Of a DNA stretch of 64,000 bases, positions 28,187-37,181 are shown in pieces. The translations under genes and the position numbers were made by a program. The notes under the pieces were generated by a model, which was not told where the DNA came from, made no database searches, and saw nothing but the letters and a program-made list of their open reading frames with translations. Within the stretch, counting starts at the first letter, position 1. Every line of letters begins with the position of its first letter. Origin of the DNA: Winogradskyella psychrotolerans RS-3 (GTDB lineage Bacteria; Bacteroidota; Bacteroidia; Flavobacteriales; Flavobacteriaceae); assembly GCF_000427335.1 (NCBI RefSeq), contig NZ_ATMR01000060.1:33710-97709 (forward strand), in the 5' to 3' direction.

Positions 28187-29914
28187 ATGAAAGTCCTTAA
28201 AATATCTACAATAAATAAGTTCTATTTGCGCAACAAACACCTTAGTGATGTTGATTTTCTTGATGCTATTTTAGACGAGTTTCAAATTAAGTTTGAGATC
28301 CCTGAAGAAGATATGAAACGTCTTCCGAAAGAAGGACCTTATATTACTATTTCTAATCATCCACTTGGTGGTATGGATGGTATTTTACTATTAAAATTAA
28401 TGGTAGAACAACGTAGTGATTTCAAAATTATCGCTAATTTTTTATTACATCGTATAGAGCCACTTAAGCCATACATAATGCCTGTAAATCCTTTTGAAGG
28501 CAGAAAAGATGCAGCGAGTAGTATTGCCGGTTTTAAAAATGCTATTAGACATTTAAGAGATGGACATCCTTTGGGTGTGTTTCCTGCTGGTGAAGTTTCT
28601 ACCTATCGCGATGGTAAATTAGTCGTTGATAAGGAATGGGAAGTAGCCGCCATGAAATTAATTCAGAAGGCGGGAGTTCCTGTAGTTCCTATTTATTTTC
28701 ATGCTAAGAATAGTCGGCTGTTTTATAGACTTTCTAAATTAAGTGATACACTAAGAACAGCGAAGTTACCTTCTGAAGTATTAACTCAAAAACGTCGTAT
28801 AATTAAAGTAAGAGTTGGTAAGGCCATTTCGGTAAAAGATCAAAATGAACACCCAACACTTCCAGAGTTTTCAGAGTTTTTAAGACGAAAAACTTATATG
28901 TTGTCTAAAACTTTTGAAGATAAACCTAAGATTTTAGATAATATACAATCACAATTAAAAGTCACAAAAATACCAAAACGTATTGTGACTCCAATTGCTC
29001 CAAAAGTGATGATTGCAGAAGTCGATAAGCTTAGGATAAGTGACTCTAGACTTTTAGAAAGCAAAAATTATGAAGTGTTTTTGGCATCTGCAAAAGACAT
29101 TCCTAATATCTTAAGAGAAATCGGTAGGCTAAGAGAAATTACGTTTAGAGAAGTAGGAGAGGGTACCAATGAAGCTATCGATTTAGATAAATTTGACACG
29201 TATTATCATCATATGTTTTTGTGGGATAATGAAAGAAATCTAATAGCAGGAGCCTATAGAATGGGCTTAGGTTCTAAAATTTTTGAACGTTTTGGTATCG
29301 ATGGTTTTTATCTTCAAGATTTATTTCGTTTTGAGCCAGAATTACACAAGATGATGAGTCAATCCATAGAAATGGGTCGTGCGTTTATCATTAAAGAATA
29401 CCAACAAAAACCAATGCCTTTATTTTTACTTTGGAAAGGTATTGTACACATAACCTTACGTTTTCCTGAGCACAAATATCTAATTGGTGGAGTAAGTATT
29501 AGTAATCAGTTTTCTAATTTTTCAAAAAGTTTGATGATTGAGTTTATGAAATCTCACTATTACGATCCTTATGTAGCGCAATACGTTCATCCTAAAAAAG
29601 AGTTTAAGGTAAAATTAAAAGATGCCGATAAGGATTTTGTTTTTGATGCAACCGAAGCTGATTTAAATAAGTTCGATAAAATTATAGATGAAGTAGAACC
29701 AGGTGCACTTCGATTGCCTGTTTTGCTTAAAAAATACATCAAACAAAATGCGAGACTTGTTGCATTTAATGTAGATCCTTTATTCAATAATGCCGTGGAT
29801 GGATTAATGTATATAAAAATTGAAGACTTACCAGAAAGTACTGTAAGACCTGTAATGGAAGAATTTCAGGCGGAATTAGAACGTAAGTTTACAGATACCC
29901 ATGAGGATAAATAA
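28187..29914 (+). CDS. OlsF-like bifunctional acyltransferase (PlsC domain plus GNAT-like hemolysin domain)
   Basis: The intact frame from ATG 28187 gives 575 aa. The natural gene probably starts at ATG 28083: 33 conserved-looking codons (SGLVTAKEVAKAIHADKYGFLGTF) run into a T-run (28169-28174) where one missing T puts them out of frame. The N-terminal half is a lysophospholipid acyltransferase domain (SNHPLGGMDG, FPAGEVSTY, VPVVPIYFHAKNS). The C-terminal half is a GNAT-like domain (LREITFREVGEGTN, DNERNLIAGAYRMG). This fusion matches OlsF, which makes ornithine or related aminolipids in Flavobacterium. The substrate is inferred. Confidence 0.85.
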   Translation: MKVLKISTINKFYLRNKHLSDVDFLDAILDEFQIKFEIPEEDMKRLPKEGPYITISNHPLGGMDGILLLKLMVEQRSDFKIIANFLLHRIEPLKPYIMPVNPFEGRKDAASSIAGFKNAIRHLRDGHPLGVFPAGEVSTYRDGKLVVDKEWEVAAMKLIQKAGVPVVPIYFHAKNSRLFYRLSKLSDTLRTAKLPSEVLTQKRRIIKVRVGKAISVKDQNEHPTLPEFSEFLRRKTYMLSKTFEDKPKILDNIQSQLKVTKIPKRIVTPIAPKVMIAEVDKLRISDSRLLESKNYEVFLASAKDIPNILREIGRLREITFREVGEGTNEAIDLDKFDTYYHHMFLWDNERNLIAGAYRMGLGSKIFERFGIDGFYLQDLFRFEPELHKMMSQSIEMGRAFIIKEYQQKPMPLFLLWKGIVHITLRFPEHKYLIGGVSISNQFSNFSKSLMIEFMKSHYYDPYVAQYVHPKKEFKVKLKDADKDFVFDATEADLNKFDKIIDEVEPGALRLPVLLKKYIKQNARLVAFNVDPLFNNAVDGLMYIKIEDLPESTVRPVMEEFQAELERKFTDTHEDK

Positions 29915-30917
29915 GACCGTTATCTTAATCTTTTTGTTGCCTTTATTTTGTGTCTCGCAAACGTTTACTGGTAAAGTTATTGATAAAATTACACAACAAC
30001 CTATTGAAACTGTTGCTGTCTATTTTAATAATACCACGATTGGGACTACAACAAATAGTAATGGCGAATTTTCAATTGACTACACCGACGCAGTACAATC
30101 TACCTTAGTTATTTCTTATTTAGGTTTTGAAAAGGTCTTGATTTCGGATTATAGAAGTCAAAATAATATTAGTGTAGAGCTCGTTGAAGCTGATAATGCT
30201 TTAGAGGAGGTCCATTTAGAATATGACGATGGTTTAACACGAAGACAGAAACTAAGGTTGTTTCGGAAGGAATTTTTAGGAACGTCTAAGTTTGGCAAGT
30301 CATGTAAAATATTAAATGAAGATGATTTAATATTAAAATATGATAAACATAACAAAGCATTATATGCAAGTGCTTCAGTACCAATTAAGATTTTAAACAA
30401 AACATTGCAGTATGAAATTGCATATGATTTAATGGATTTTGAAATCATTTTTAGATATGCAGATCTTACAGGTTTAGAGTTTACAATAAACTCTGTAAAT
30501 TACTTTGGAACCTCATTTTATAGGGATTTAAATACTACTAAAAAGAAAACTTTAAAGCACAGAGATAAAGCCTATAAAGGTTCTGTACAACATTTTATAA
30601 GATCACTTTATAATAAGAATTTAAAAGCCGAAGGCTATTGGATTTTTCACGATAAATTTAGAGTAGATGAGTGGTCTTTTTTTACTGTAGAAGCTACAGG
30701 AAATAAAGATTTTAAAAAGGTAACTTTGAAAGAAAAAGTCTCTATTCTTTTTGATAAGGAACATCAATCTGCAATTCAAATAGAAATTCCAGAGTTTTAT
30801 GTAGATTCTTATGGTAATTACACACCTGTTATTGGTGTCTATTTTAGCGGTGCAATGGGTGACCAAAGAATAGGTGACACCTTACCTTTGGATTTTGGAT
30901 TAGGTGAAAAAGAGTAA
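29901..30917 (+). CDS. Exported protein with CarboxypepD_reg-like domain
   Basis: The product has 338 aa with a signal peptide (about 1-20, ending CVSQ). An N-terminal carboxypeptidase regulatory-like beta sandwich (21-105: TGKVIDKITQQPIETVAVYFNNTTIGTTTNSNGEF) is followed by a domain I cannot name. There is no TonB plug or barrel. It overlaps the acyltransferase gene by 14 bases, so the two are probably translated together. The function is unknown. Confidence 0.78.
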   Translation: MRINKTVILIFLLPLFCVSQTFTGKVIDKITQQPIETVAVYFNNTTIGTTTNSNGEFSIDYTDAVQSTLVISYLGFEKVLISDYRSQNNISVELVEADNALEEVHLEYDDGLTRRQKLRLFRKEFLGTSKFGKSCKILNEDDLILKYDKHNKALYASASVPIKILNKTLQYEIAYDLMDFEIIFRYADLTGLEFTINSVNYFGTSFYRDLNTTKKKTLKHRDKAYKGSVQHFIRSLYNKNLKAEGYWIFHDKFRVDEWSFFTVEATGNKDFKKVTLKEKVSILFDKEHQSAIQIEIPEFYVDSYGNYTPVIGVYFSGAMGDQRIGDTLPLDFGLGEKE

Positions 30918-30920
30918 ATA

Positions 30921-30950
30921 AAAAACCCAGAAAGTTAATGCTGGGTTTTA
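30921..30950. terminator. Rho-independent terminator
   Basis: AAAACCCAG (30922-30930) pairs with CTGGGTTTT (30941-30949) around a 10-base loop, just after the stop of the CarboxypepD_reg gene. It can also serve the TM2 gene converging from the right. Confidence 0.8.
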
Positions 30951-30979
30951 ATATATCAATGGATATGTAACGAACTATT

Positions 30980-31480
30980 TTAGAACCAAGGTTTTTTACC
31001 AATTTGATAGGTTCTGTAGAATTCTTCATCCGATTTTGTTAGGTATATTATTCCTTCAATTAAACCTACTAAGCCAGTAAGCCAAACAACTATAATTCCA
31101 ATTCCAACACAAGATAAAATGATACCTACTAGCGTTATCCCTAATAAAATTCCTCCTTCTTTATTGTAGCCTAATATAAATTTATGTACACCTAAGCTTC
31201 CTAAAATAATTGCTAATATGCCAGTTAAAACTTTCTTGTTTTCACCAGAAACGTTATTAAAGGTTTCTTTAGCGCTATCAGAGAACTCTTTCGCAGATTC
31301 TTTTGCTTCACCAGCAAATTCAGATGCTTTTTCTTGGCTATTACGTCCAAATTCCTTGGCGTCACCTGAAAACTCATTAGCCTTTTGGCTTATTTTGTCT
31401 CCGGCTTTGCGAGCATTATCTTTAGCATCATCTAACATATCGTTAAGATCATTGCCTAAATCTTTATTATCATCTGACAT
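30980..31480 (-). CDS. TM2-domain protein with charged amphipathic N-terminus
   Basis: The product has 166 aa. The first 80 residues are a polar helix with heptad-like repeats rich in A, K, E and S (GDKISQKANEF, KASEFAGEAKESAKEF), like LEA or YtxH-type segments. The rest is a TM2 domain with two hydrophobic helices (about 84-103 and 112-140) containing the typical GSLGVHKFILGYNKEGG. TM2 proteins are membrane proteins of unclear role. Confidence 0.82.
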   Translation of the reverse strand: MSDDNKDLGNDLNDMLDDAKDNARKAGDKISQKANEFSGDAKEFGRNSQEKASEFAGEAKESAKEFSDSAKETFNNVSGENKKVLTGILAIILGSLGVHKFILGYNKEGGILLGITLVGIILSCVGIGIIVVWLTGLVGLIEGIIYLTKSDEEFYRTYQIGKKPWF

Positions 31481-31571
31481 TTTTTTTAGTGTTTTGGTTA
31501 GACCCTAAAGTTAGTAAAATATCTTTAACCTACTTAAATATTTTAAGAGCATCAATTATGTGATTTTTGCA

Positions 31572-32336
31572 TTATCCAAACAACATTATGACACCTCCAA
31601 TAGCTGTTGCAATTAAAATAAAGCGTCTGTAATTTACATTCGAAATTAGTTTTACAATGTATGCACCTAATAAAAACCCAATAATAACGGCAGGAATTAA
31701 AACTGAATTTAAAACTAATGATTCTATGCTAACAGTTTCCCAAATAAAAATATGAAAAGGAAGTTTTATGATATTAATAATAAAGAATAACCATGCCGCA
31801 GTGCCAATAAATTCGTTTTTTTGAAAACGCATGGTTAGAAAATAAATATTAGAAATAGGACCTGCTAAATTGCCAATCATAGTAGCAAACCCAGTTAAAA
31901 AACCCATGCCTGTTGAAAACAACTTGTTATTAGGGACGTTGTTAGATTTTCGTTTTTCTAAGTAAAACATTATAATAACCGAAACTAGTATTATAATAGC
32001 CATTAGTCTTTTAAAAACGATTTCAGGAATGTCATTGCCAACCCATACTCCAACTAACACTCCAACGATCATCCATGGCATTAGTTTTTTTATTACAACC
32101 CAATCGGCATGTCTATTGTAATAAATAACAGCCAAGATATCTGCACAAATTAGCATAGGTAATAAAATACCTGTAGAGGCTTTTTCGCCAAAAACAAAGG
32201 CAAGTATAACAACTATTATTATGCTTACTCCTTTTATACCTGATTTGGATATCCCTAATAAAAAAACTGCAAAACCAATGGCTAACCATTGCAATGCAGT
32301 TAAATTATACGATTGAAGAATTTCTATATACGACAA
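31572..32336 (-). CDS. TauE/SafE-family sulfite or organosulfonate exporter
   Basis: The product has 254 aa with about eight hydrophobic segments along its whole length and the family signatures ISKSGIKG near the start and GFLTGFATMIGNLAGPI in the middle. It is an inner-membrane permease. The substrate of this family is uncertain; sulfite, sulfoacetate and others are proposed. It lies 24 bases downstream of the VOC gene on the same strand. Confidence 0.88.
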   Translation of the reverse strand: MSYIEILQSYNLTALQWLAIGFAVFLLGISKSGIKGVSIIIVVILAFVFGEKASTGILLPMLICADILAVIYYNRHADWVVIKKLMPWMIVGVLVGVWVGNDIPEIVFKRLMAIIILVSVIIMFYLEKRKSNNVPNNKLFSTGMGFLTGFATMIGNLAGPISNIYFLTMRFQKNEFIGTAAWLFFIINIIKLPFHIFIWETVSIESLVLNSVLIPAVIIGFLLGAYIVKLISNVNYRRFILIATAIGGVIMLFG

Positions 32337-32360
32337 TAATGAGTTTTTAAAAATTTCAAT

Positions 32361-32747
32361 TTATTGAAAAGCACTGTCTATCGGTTCCCAAAGTTCTATT
32401 TTATTGCCATCGTTATCCAATATCCACCCGAATTTACCATAACTGTATTCTTCCATATCGCCTACAATGGTAACTCCTTCGTCTTTTAAAGTTTCTAATA
32501 GTTCCTTTAGATTTTCAACTCTGTAGTTAAACATAAAGTCTTTTTTTGAAGGTTCAAAGTGCTTTGAATCTTCTGCAAATGGACTCCATTGTGTAGAGCA
32601 ATCTTTGCCTTCTTTATCTTTCCACCAAAAGGTAGAACCATAATCATCAGTATCAAAACCGAGATGCTTTTTATACCAATCTTTTGCTGCTTTTGGATCT
32701 TTGGTTTTGAAGAATAAACCTCCGATTCCTGTGACACGTTTTTTCAT
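32361..32747 (-). CDS. VOC-family (glyoxalase/bleomycin resistance-like) protein
   Basis: The product has 128 aa, one vicinal-oxygen-chelate domain: GLFFKTKDPKAAKDWYKKHLGF at the start and DNDGNKIELWEP at the end, where the E is the usual metal-ligand position. It may bind or modify a small molecule, but the substrate is unknown. Confidence 0.85.
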   Translation of the reverse strand: MKKRVTGIGGLFFKTKDPKAAKDWYKKHLGFDTDDYGSTFWWKDKEGKDCSTQWSPFAEDSKHFEPSKKDFMFNYRVENLKELLETLKDEGVTIVGDMEEYSYGKFGWILDNDGNKIELWEPIDSAFQ

Positions 32748-32810
32748 TTTATCCTGAATTTATTTCAAGATCTCATTAATTGAAATCCTAAATATTATAC
32801 TTGTCTTTTT

Positions 32811-33269
32811 TTACTTTTTCTTTACGACAGACTCATAAAGGTAGATCCATTCGTTACAACTCATTTTTTGAGTAAGTTCACCAATTAATTTAAAAGGAAT
32901 CTCATCCATTTTTTTAAATCGAATACAGCTTTTTCCCATATCGAGTTTGCGTTTACAATGCTTTGGATACTCCTTTACAAACCAATCATGTAATTCTGGA
33001 TTCGCATAAATACCGCTATGATATAGATTGACTGAGTTTTTTTGAGAGGCAAAACTCATAAACGGTAATGGTATTTTTAGATCGCAATGATAACCATCGG
33101 GATAGATGGAATGTGGGACATAATAACCAATCATGTTGTATTGTATGCCTTCTTCAAATCCCTTTGGTAAATTATCTTTTATAACTTGTCTTAAGGTTTT
33201 TATAGCGCTTTGTCGCTCTTCCGGTACTTGGCTTATGTAATCTTCGGGAGACGTGGCTTTGTATGTCAT
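32811..33269 (-). CDS. DUF1801 domain protein
   Basis: The product has 152 aa. It has the DUF1801 (YdhG-like) pattern: SPEDYISQVPEERQSAIKTLRQVIKDNLPKGFEE, then a beta region PFMSFASQKNSVNLYHSG and GKSCIRFKKMDEIP. It is soluble and cytosolic, of unknown biochemical role. It is in the same direction as, and 28 bases from, the dehydrogenase gene. Confidence 0.85.
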   Translation of the reverse strand: MTYKATSPEDYISQVPEERQSAIKTLRQVIKDNLPKGFEEGIQYNMIGYYVPHSIYPDGYHCDLKIPLPFMSFASQKNSVNLYHSGIYANPELHDWFVKEYPKHCKRKLDMGKSCIRFKKMDEIPFKLIGELTQKMSCNEWIYLYESVVKKK

Positions 33270-33297
33270 GTTTAAAAGGAGATTGTAAAGCTCTAAG

Positions 33298-34236
33298 TTA
33301 ACAATATTTTGCTTTTATCTTGTCCACGATAGTCTGTGAGAGTTTAATATTGCTTTCAACCGTCCAGCCTGCAACATGTGGAGAGAGTAAAACATTCTCT
33401 GACGCTATTAAATATTGAAAAGCTTCTGGCATAGCATTAGAAGAGAATAAATTTTCAAAAGATGATTTTTCATATTCTAAAACATCCAATCCTGCTCCTA
33501 GAATTTTACCAGATTTTAAACCTTTCACTAAATCTTCAGTCACCACACTTTTTCCACGAGCTGTATTAATAAGCCAAAACGATTTTTTAAACCCATTTAT
33601 AAAGTCTGAATTGATCATATTTAAGGTTAAATCTGTTTGAGGTATATGAAGACTTAACACATCAGCTCTAGCTTTTAATTCTTCAAGAATAACTTGTTTG
33701 GCGTTGGCGTCTCCGACATCGGTTTTTATATCGTAACATAACACATCAACATCAAATCCTTTTAATTTTTTTGCGAAGGCTTTTCCCATATTACCATAAC
33801 CTATGAGACCAACGGTTTTGCCGTCTAACTCTAGTCCACGGTTGTCTTCTCGTAACCATTTACCTTGTCTAACTTCTTTGTCTGCTTTATTCAGTTTATT
33901 AAAAAGTGATAATAACATCCCTAAAGCGTGTTCTCCTACGGCATTTCTATTACCTTCTGGTGCAGAAATAAGGTGAATGCCTTTTTGTTCGGCATAATAA
34001 CAATTTATATTTTCTAATCCGGCACCAACACGACCTATGAATTTTAGGTTTTTGGCAGCATCTAAAAATGATTTGTCAATGTTAAACCGACTTCGGATAA
34101 CCATACCGTCATATTTAGAAATTTTTGCTTCTATTTCAGATTTTGAGGATGTGTAATCTTCGTGATTGGTGAATCCTAATGCGTTGAGTTGATTTAGAAG
34201 TAGAGGGTGGTTAGAATCTAGGTGTAGTATTTTCAT
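33298..34236 (-). CDS. D-isomer-specific 2-hydroxyacid dehydrogenase (SerA-like)
   Basis: The product has 312 aa. The NAD-binding motif is GLIGYGNMGKAFAKKL, the catalytic arginine lies in NTARGKSVV, and the catalytic histidine lies in LLSPHVAGWTVES. It belongs to the group containing D-3-phosphoglycerate dehydrogenase but lacks the C-terminal ACT regulatory domain. The true substrate is open; phosphoglycerate is one possibility. It lies 48 bases downstream of mgtE. Confidence 0.87.
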   Translation of the reverse strand: MKILHLDSNHPLLLNQLNALGFTNHEDYTSSKSEIEAKISKYDGMVIRSRFNIDKSFLDAAKNLKFIGRVGAGLENINCYYAEQKGIHLISAPEGNRNAVGEHALGMLLSLFNKLNKADKEVRQGKWLREDNRGLELDGKTVGLIGYGNMGKAFAKKLKGFDVDVLCYDIKTDVGDANAKQVILEELKARADVLSLHIPQTDLTLNMINSDFINGFKKSFWLINTARGKSVVTEDLVKGLKSGKILGAGLDVLEYEKSSFENLFSSNAMPEAFQYLIASENVLLSPHVAGWTVESNIKLSQTIVDKIKAKYC

Positions 34237-34284
34237 GGTAATACCAGTTTACGTAGGTTATAATAATTAGATGTTTTTAGGGTA

Positions 34285-35658
34285 CTAAATACCTAAAATC
34301 AATTTGGCTATTAAGAAGTAAATCAAAATACCAAAAACGTCATTACTTGTGGTAATAAATGGTCCGGTTGCAACAGCAGGATCAATACCTCTTTTGTCCA
34401 AAAAAATTGGAATAAATGTGCCAATAATAGCAGCCATTACAATTACAGCAACTAAAGCAATACTTATGGTTATAGATACAATGTATGGTGTTCCAAATAT
34501 GAAGTGTGTAATAAGAATGGCAACAAGTGAAATCGCGACACCATTTACCAAACCTAATAGAAATTCTTTAAATAATCGTTTTAGAATTTTGCCATCGATT
34601 GTACCGTTGGCAATACCTTGAACAACGATAGCTGAAGATTGTACTCCAACATTTCCGGCTGTAGCCTGAATTAAAGGTACAAAACTAAGCAATACTATAA
34701 AATTGCCCATATTATCATTAAACTGCTCTATGATACTAGCAGCACCAAGACCACCAAACATACCAATGAATAACCAAGGTAATCGTGCTTTGGTTAATTT
34801 TAGAATGCTATCATCTGCCTCTACATCTTGCGAGATACCAGCTGCTAATTGGTAATCTTTATCAGCTTCTTCTCTTATAACATCTATAATATCATCAATG
34901 GTAATTCTACCCACTAAGGTTTGGTTATCATTAACCACAGGAATGGCTTCTAAATCGTATTTCGCCATTATTTTTGCAACATCTTCTACATCATCATCAA
35001 CATGTACCCAATCCACATTGTCTTTAGCGATATCTGCAATTTTTGTATCGCTTTTAGAAATGATTAAATCTTTTAAAGACAATCTACCAATAAGTTTGTC
35101 ATTCTTGTCTACAACATAAACGGAATGTACTCTTGTAACATCTTTGGCTTGTCCTCTAATTCTACGTAAACAACCAGCAACAGTCCAAGTTTCATATACC
35201 TTAACCAATTCTTTTGCCATAAGTCCACCCGCTGTGTCTTCATCATAGGCTAAAAGTTCTTGAATTTCCTCTCTGTGTTCGTCGTCTTCAATTTGTGAGA
35301 TTACTTCTGCTTGCCGATCTTCCGGAAGTTCAGAGATCATATCTGCAGCATCATCCGTATCTAGTTCTTCAACCTCTTCGGCAATCTCTTTAGTAGAAAG
35401 GTTTCTAAGAATTTTCTCTCTAATATCCTCATCGAGTTCCATGAGGATTTCAGAAGTCGTTTCAGAATCTAGAAGTTTTATGACATAGACAGCATCATCG
35501 AGATCTAAGTCGTCAATAATTTCTGCAATATCAGCGTGATGATACTCTTTTAAAAGGATTTCTAGGTCTTTGTCGTTTTGTTCTTCGACAAGGATTTCTA
35601 CCTTTTCAATAAGTTCATCAGTTAACTGAAATTGTATGTTATCTTGGATGTCTTCCAC
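34285..35658 (-). CDS. mgtE: MgtE-type magnesium transporter
   Basis: The product has 457 aa. Domains in order are an acidic MgtE N-terminal domain (about 1-130, with ELPEDRQAEVISQIEDDE), two CBS domains (about 135-260, e.g. ARVHSVYVVDKNDKLIGRL-type blocks), and a five-helix membrane domain (about 290-457) ending in the pore region DPAVATGPFITTSNDVFGILIYF. The acidic cytosolic domain gates the channel according to internal magnesium. Confidence 0.95.
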   Translation of the reverse strand: MEDIQDNIQFQLTDELIEKVEILVEEQNDKDLEILLKEYHHADIAEIIDDLDLDDAVYVIKLLDSETTSEILMELDEDIREKILRNLSTKEIAEEVEELDTDDAADMISELPEDRQAEVISQIEDDEHREEIQELLAYDEDTAGGLMAKELVKVYETWTVAGCLRRIRGQAKDVTRVHSVYVVDKNDKLIGRLSLKDLIISKSDTKIADIAKDNVDWVHVDDDVEDVAKIMAKYDLEAIPVVNDNQTLVGRITIDDIIDVIREEADKDYQLAAGISQDVEADDSILKLTKARLPWLFIGMFGGLGAASIIEQFNDNMGNFIVLLSFVPLIQATAGNVGVQSSAIVVQGIANGTIDGKILKRLFKEFLLGLVNGVAISLVAILITHFIFGTPYIVSITISIALVAVIVMAAIIGTFIPIFLDKRGIDPAVATGPFITTSNDVFGILIYFLIAKLILGI

Positions 35659-35725
35659 TTGATTTTTAATACTCTTTTTTCTTTAAAATATACTTCAACT
35701 GCGTTCTATATGACAGCAGAAGAAA

Positions 35726-36502
35726 TTAGTTTTCGTCATTTTCTATTAGTGACGTCAGCTCAATAAACTGCGCGACACTTAATTGTTCTGGTCGCTGGCC
35801 AAATATAATATTTGCTTTTAAATTATCCGACAGATTGAATGTTTTTAAACTGTTACGCAAGGTTTTTCTTCGCTGTTGAAAACCTGTTTTTACAACTCTA
35901 AAAAATAATTTTTCATCACAAGGTAAGTCGTAATTCTCTTTGCGTTTTAGTAAAAGCACACCTGAATCTACCTTTGGAGGTGGGTTAAAAACGGTTGGAG
36001 GAACAGTAAATAAATATTCGGCATCGTAAAATGCTTGGGTTAAAACAGATAATATACCATAAACTTTTGAACCTTCTTTAGAGCAGATTCGCATAGCAAC
36101 TTCCTTCTGAAACATACCAGAAAACTCAGGGATTTGATCTCTCATTTCTAAAGTTTTAAAAAGAATTTGAGACGAAATATTATAGGGGAAATTACCAATA
36201 ATGGCAAATGGTTTGTCTTCAAATACGAGGTTTAAATCATATTTTAGGAAATCTTTTTCTATGATTCTATCAGCAAGATGGAGATAGTTATTTTTTAAGT
36301 AATCTACAGATTCTGTATCGATCTCAATAACATGTGTTGTAGTGTCTTTTTTCAGAAGATACTTGGTTAGCACTCCCATTCCTGGACCAATTTCTAACAC
36401 ATCATTATAACCCTTAAGAGATAAACTATCTGCAATTTGTTGTGCAATAGATTCATCTTCTAAGAAATGTTGGCCTAGGTGTTTTTTTGCTCTTACTGTC
36501 AT
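35726..36502 (-). CDS. rsmA: 16S rRNA dimethyladenosine transferase
   Basis: The product has 258 aa. It dimethylates two adjacent adenosines near the 3' end of 16S rRNA. The N-terminus [21 protein letters not shown] motif [16 protein letters not shown] and catalytic [10 protein letters not shown] are all intact. The C-terminal helical domain contains [12 protein letters not shown]. It sits 67 bases upstream of mgtE, and the serS/TPR/DUF4286/rsmA/mgtE order is familiar from Flavobacteriia. Confidence 0.97.
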   Translation of the reverse strand: MTVRAKKHLGQHFLEDESIAQQIADSLSLKGYNDVLEIGPGMGVLTKYLLKKDTTTHVIEIDTESVDYLKNNYLHLADRIIEKDFLKYDLNLVFEDKPFAIIGNFPYNISSQILFKTLEMRDQIPEFSGMFQKEVAMRICSKEGSKVYGILSVLTQAFYDAEYLFTVPPTVFNPPPKVDSGVLLLKRKENYDLPCDEKLFFRVVKTGFQQRRKTLRNSLKTFNLSDNLKANIIFGQRPEQLSVAQFIELTSLIENDEN

Positions 36503-36520
36503 GTATTTATTTTTCTAACA

Positions 36521-36588
36521 AAGGCGCAAAGGCGCAAAGTGTTATAACACAAAGATACGCTGAGATGCACCGAGATTGGCAGAGTTGT
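36521..36588. repeat. Degenerate low-complexity repeat (GGCGCAAA / AAAGATACGCTGAGA type)
   Basis: Tandem AAGGCGCAAA units are followed by a run of purine-rich words such as CACAAAGATACGCTGAGA and CACCGAGA. Related words occur at 37081-37112, so the two stretches flank the DUF4286 gene. No coding potential is seen. Confidence 0.5.
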
Positions 36589-36644
36589 TAAAATATTCTC
36601 TATTTATCTTTATATTTAAGATGGTAACAAATAGTTCCGCAGCT

Positions 36645-36965
36645 TTATTCTAATTCTACAGAATACTCATCTACAACTTCTAACTCGGTTCTAAACGCTA
36701 ATACTTTATCTCCAAAACGTTGCAATCCATCTTGTTTTAAGCGTTCAGCATGTTCTGCATAGTAGGAGTTTAAAGTGTCTCTAGAATGTGCTCTATATTG
36801 CACAGAATAGGTGTCTGACTGATCATCATCTACTAAAACTTTAGTCAGTTTGGCTTCTTTAAATTTACCTGTTGCTAGTACTTGTGGGATATGTTCTTTT
36901 ATCCACTCTAACCATTCTTTAGAAATGCTTTTATCTATGTTTAGAGTAACGTTGTATATTATCAT
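36645..36965 (-). CDS. DUF4286 family protein
   Basis: The product has 106 aa, soluble, with a ferredoxin-like pattern: MIIYNVTLNIDKSISKEWLEW at the start and YSVQYRAHSRDTLNSYYAEHAERL in the second half. It matches DUF4286 along its length. No function is known. A -7 element lies 24 bases upstream, and the gene is isolated between two degenerate repeat stretches. Confidence 0.85.
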   Translation of the reverse strand: MIIYNVTLNIDKSISKEWLEWIKEHIPQVLATGKFKEAKLTKVLVDDDQSDTYSVQYRAHSRDTLNSYYAEHAERLKQDGLQRFGDKVLAFRTELEVVDEYSVELE

Positions 36966-36988
36966 TTTTGGGTGAAATTAAGTTGATG

Positions 36989-36996
36989 CAAAAATA
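36989..36996 (-). promoter_or_regulatory. Bacteroidota -7 element for the DUF4286 gene
   Basis: CAAAAATA reads TATTTTTG on the minus strand, an exact TAnnTTTG match 24 bases from the start codon. Confidence 0.45.
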
Positions 36997-37080
36997 TGAA
37001 TTTTGAAGTAAATAGTTTTAAGGTCTTATTATGTTGAAAAGGGCAATGTTTAGAATGTCTCTAATCTAGCCGTTTTAATT

Positions 37081-37112
37081 ACACCGAGTTTCACAGAGAA
37101 GACGCAAAGGGT
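37081..37112. repeat. Degenerate low-complexity repeat (CACAGAGAAGACGCAAAG type)
   Basis: ACACCGAGTTTCACAGAGAA followed by GACGCAAAGG resembles the words at 36521-36588. It is followed by a CTGCGAACTGCAGACTGAAAC stretch of similar low-complexity character. Confidence 0.45.
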
Positions 37113-37181
37113 CACAAGAAATTTTTTGTACAAGAAGTATTGAACACGAAACGATGTGACTGCGAACTGCAGACTGAAACA

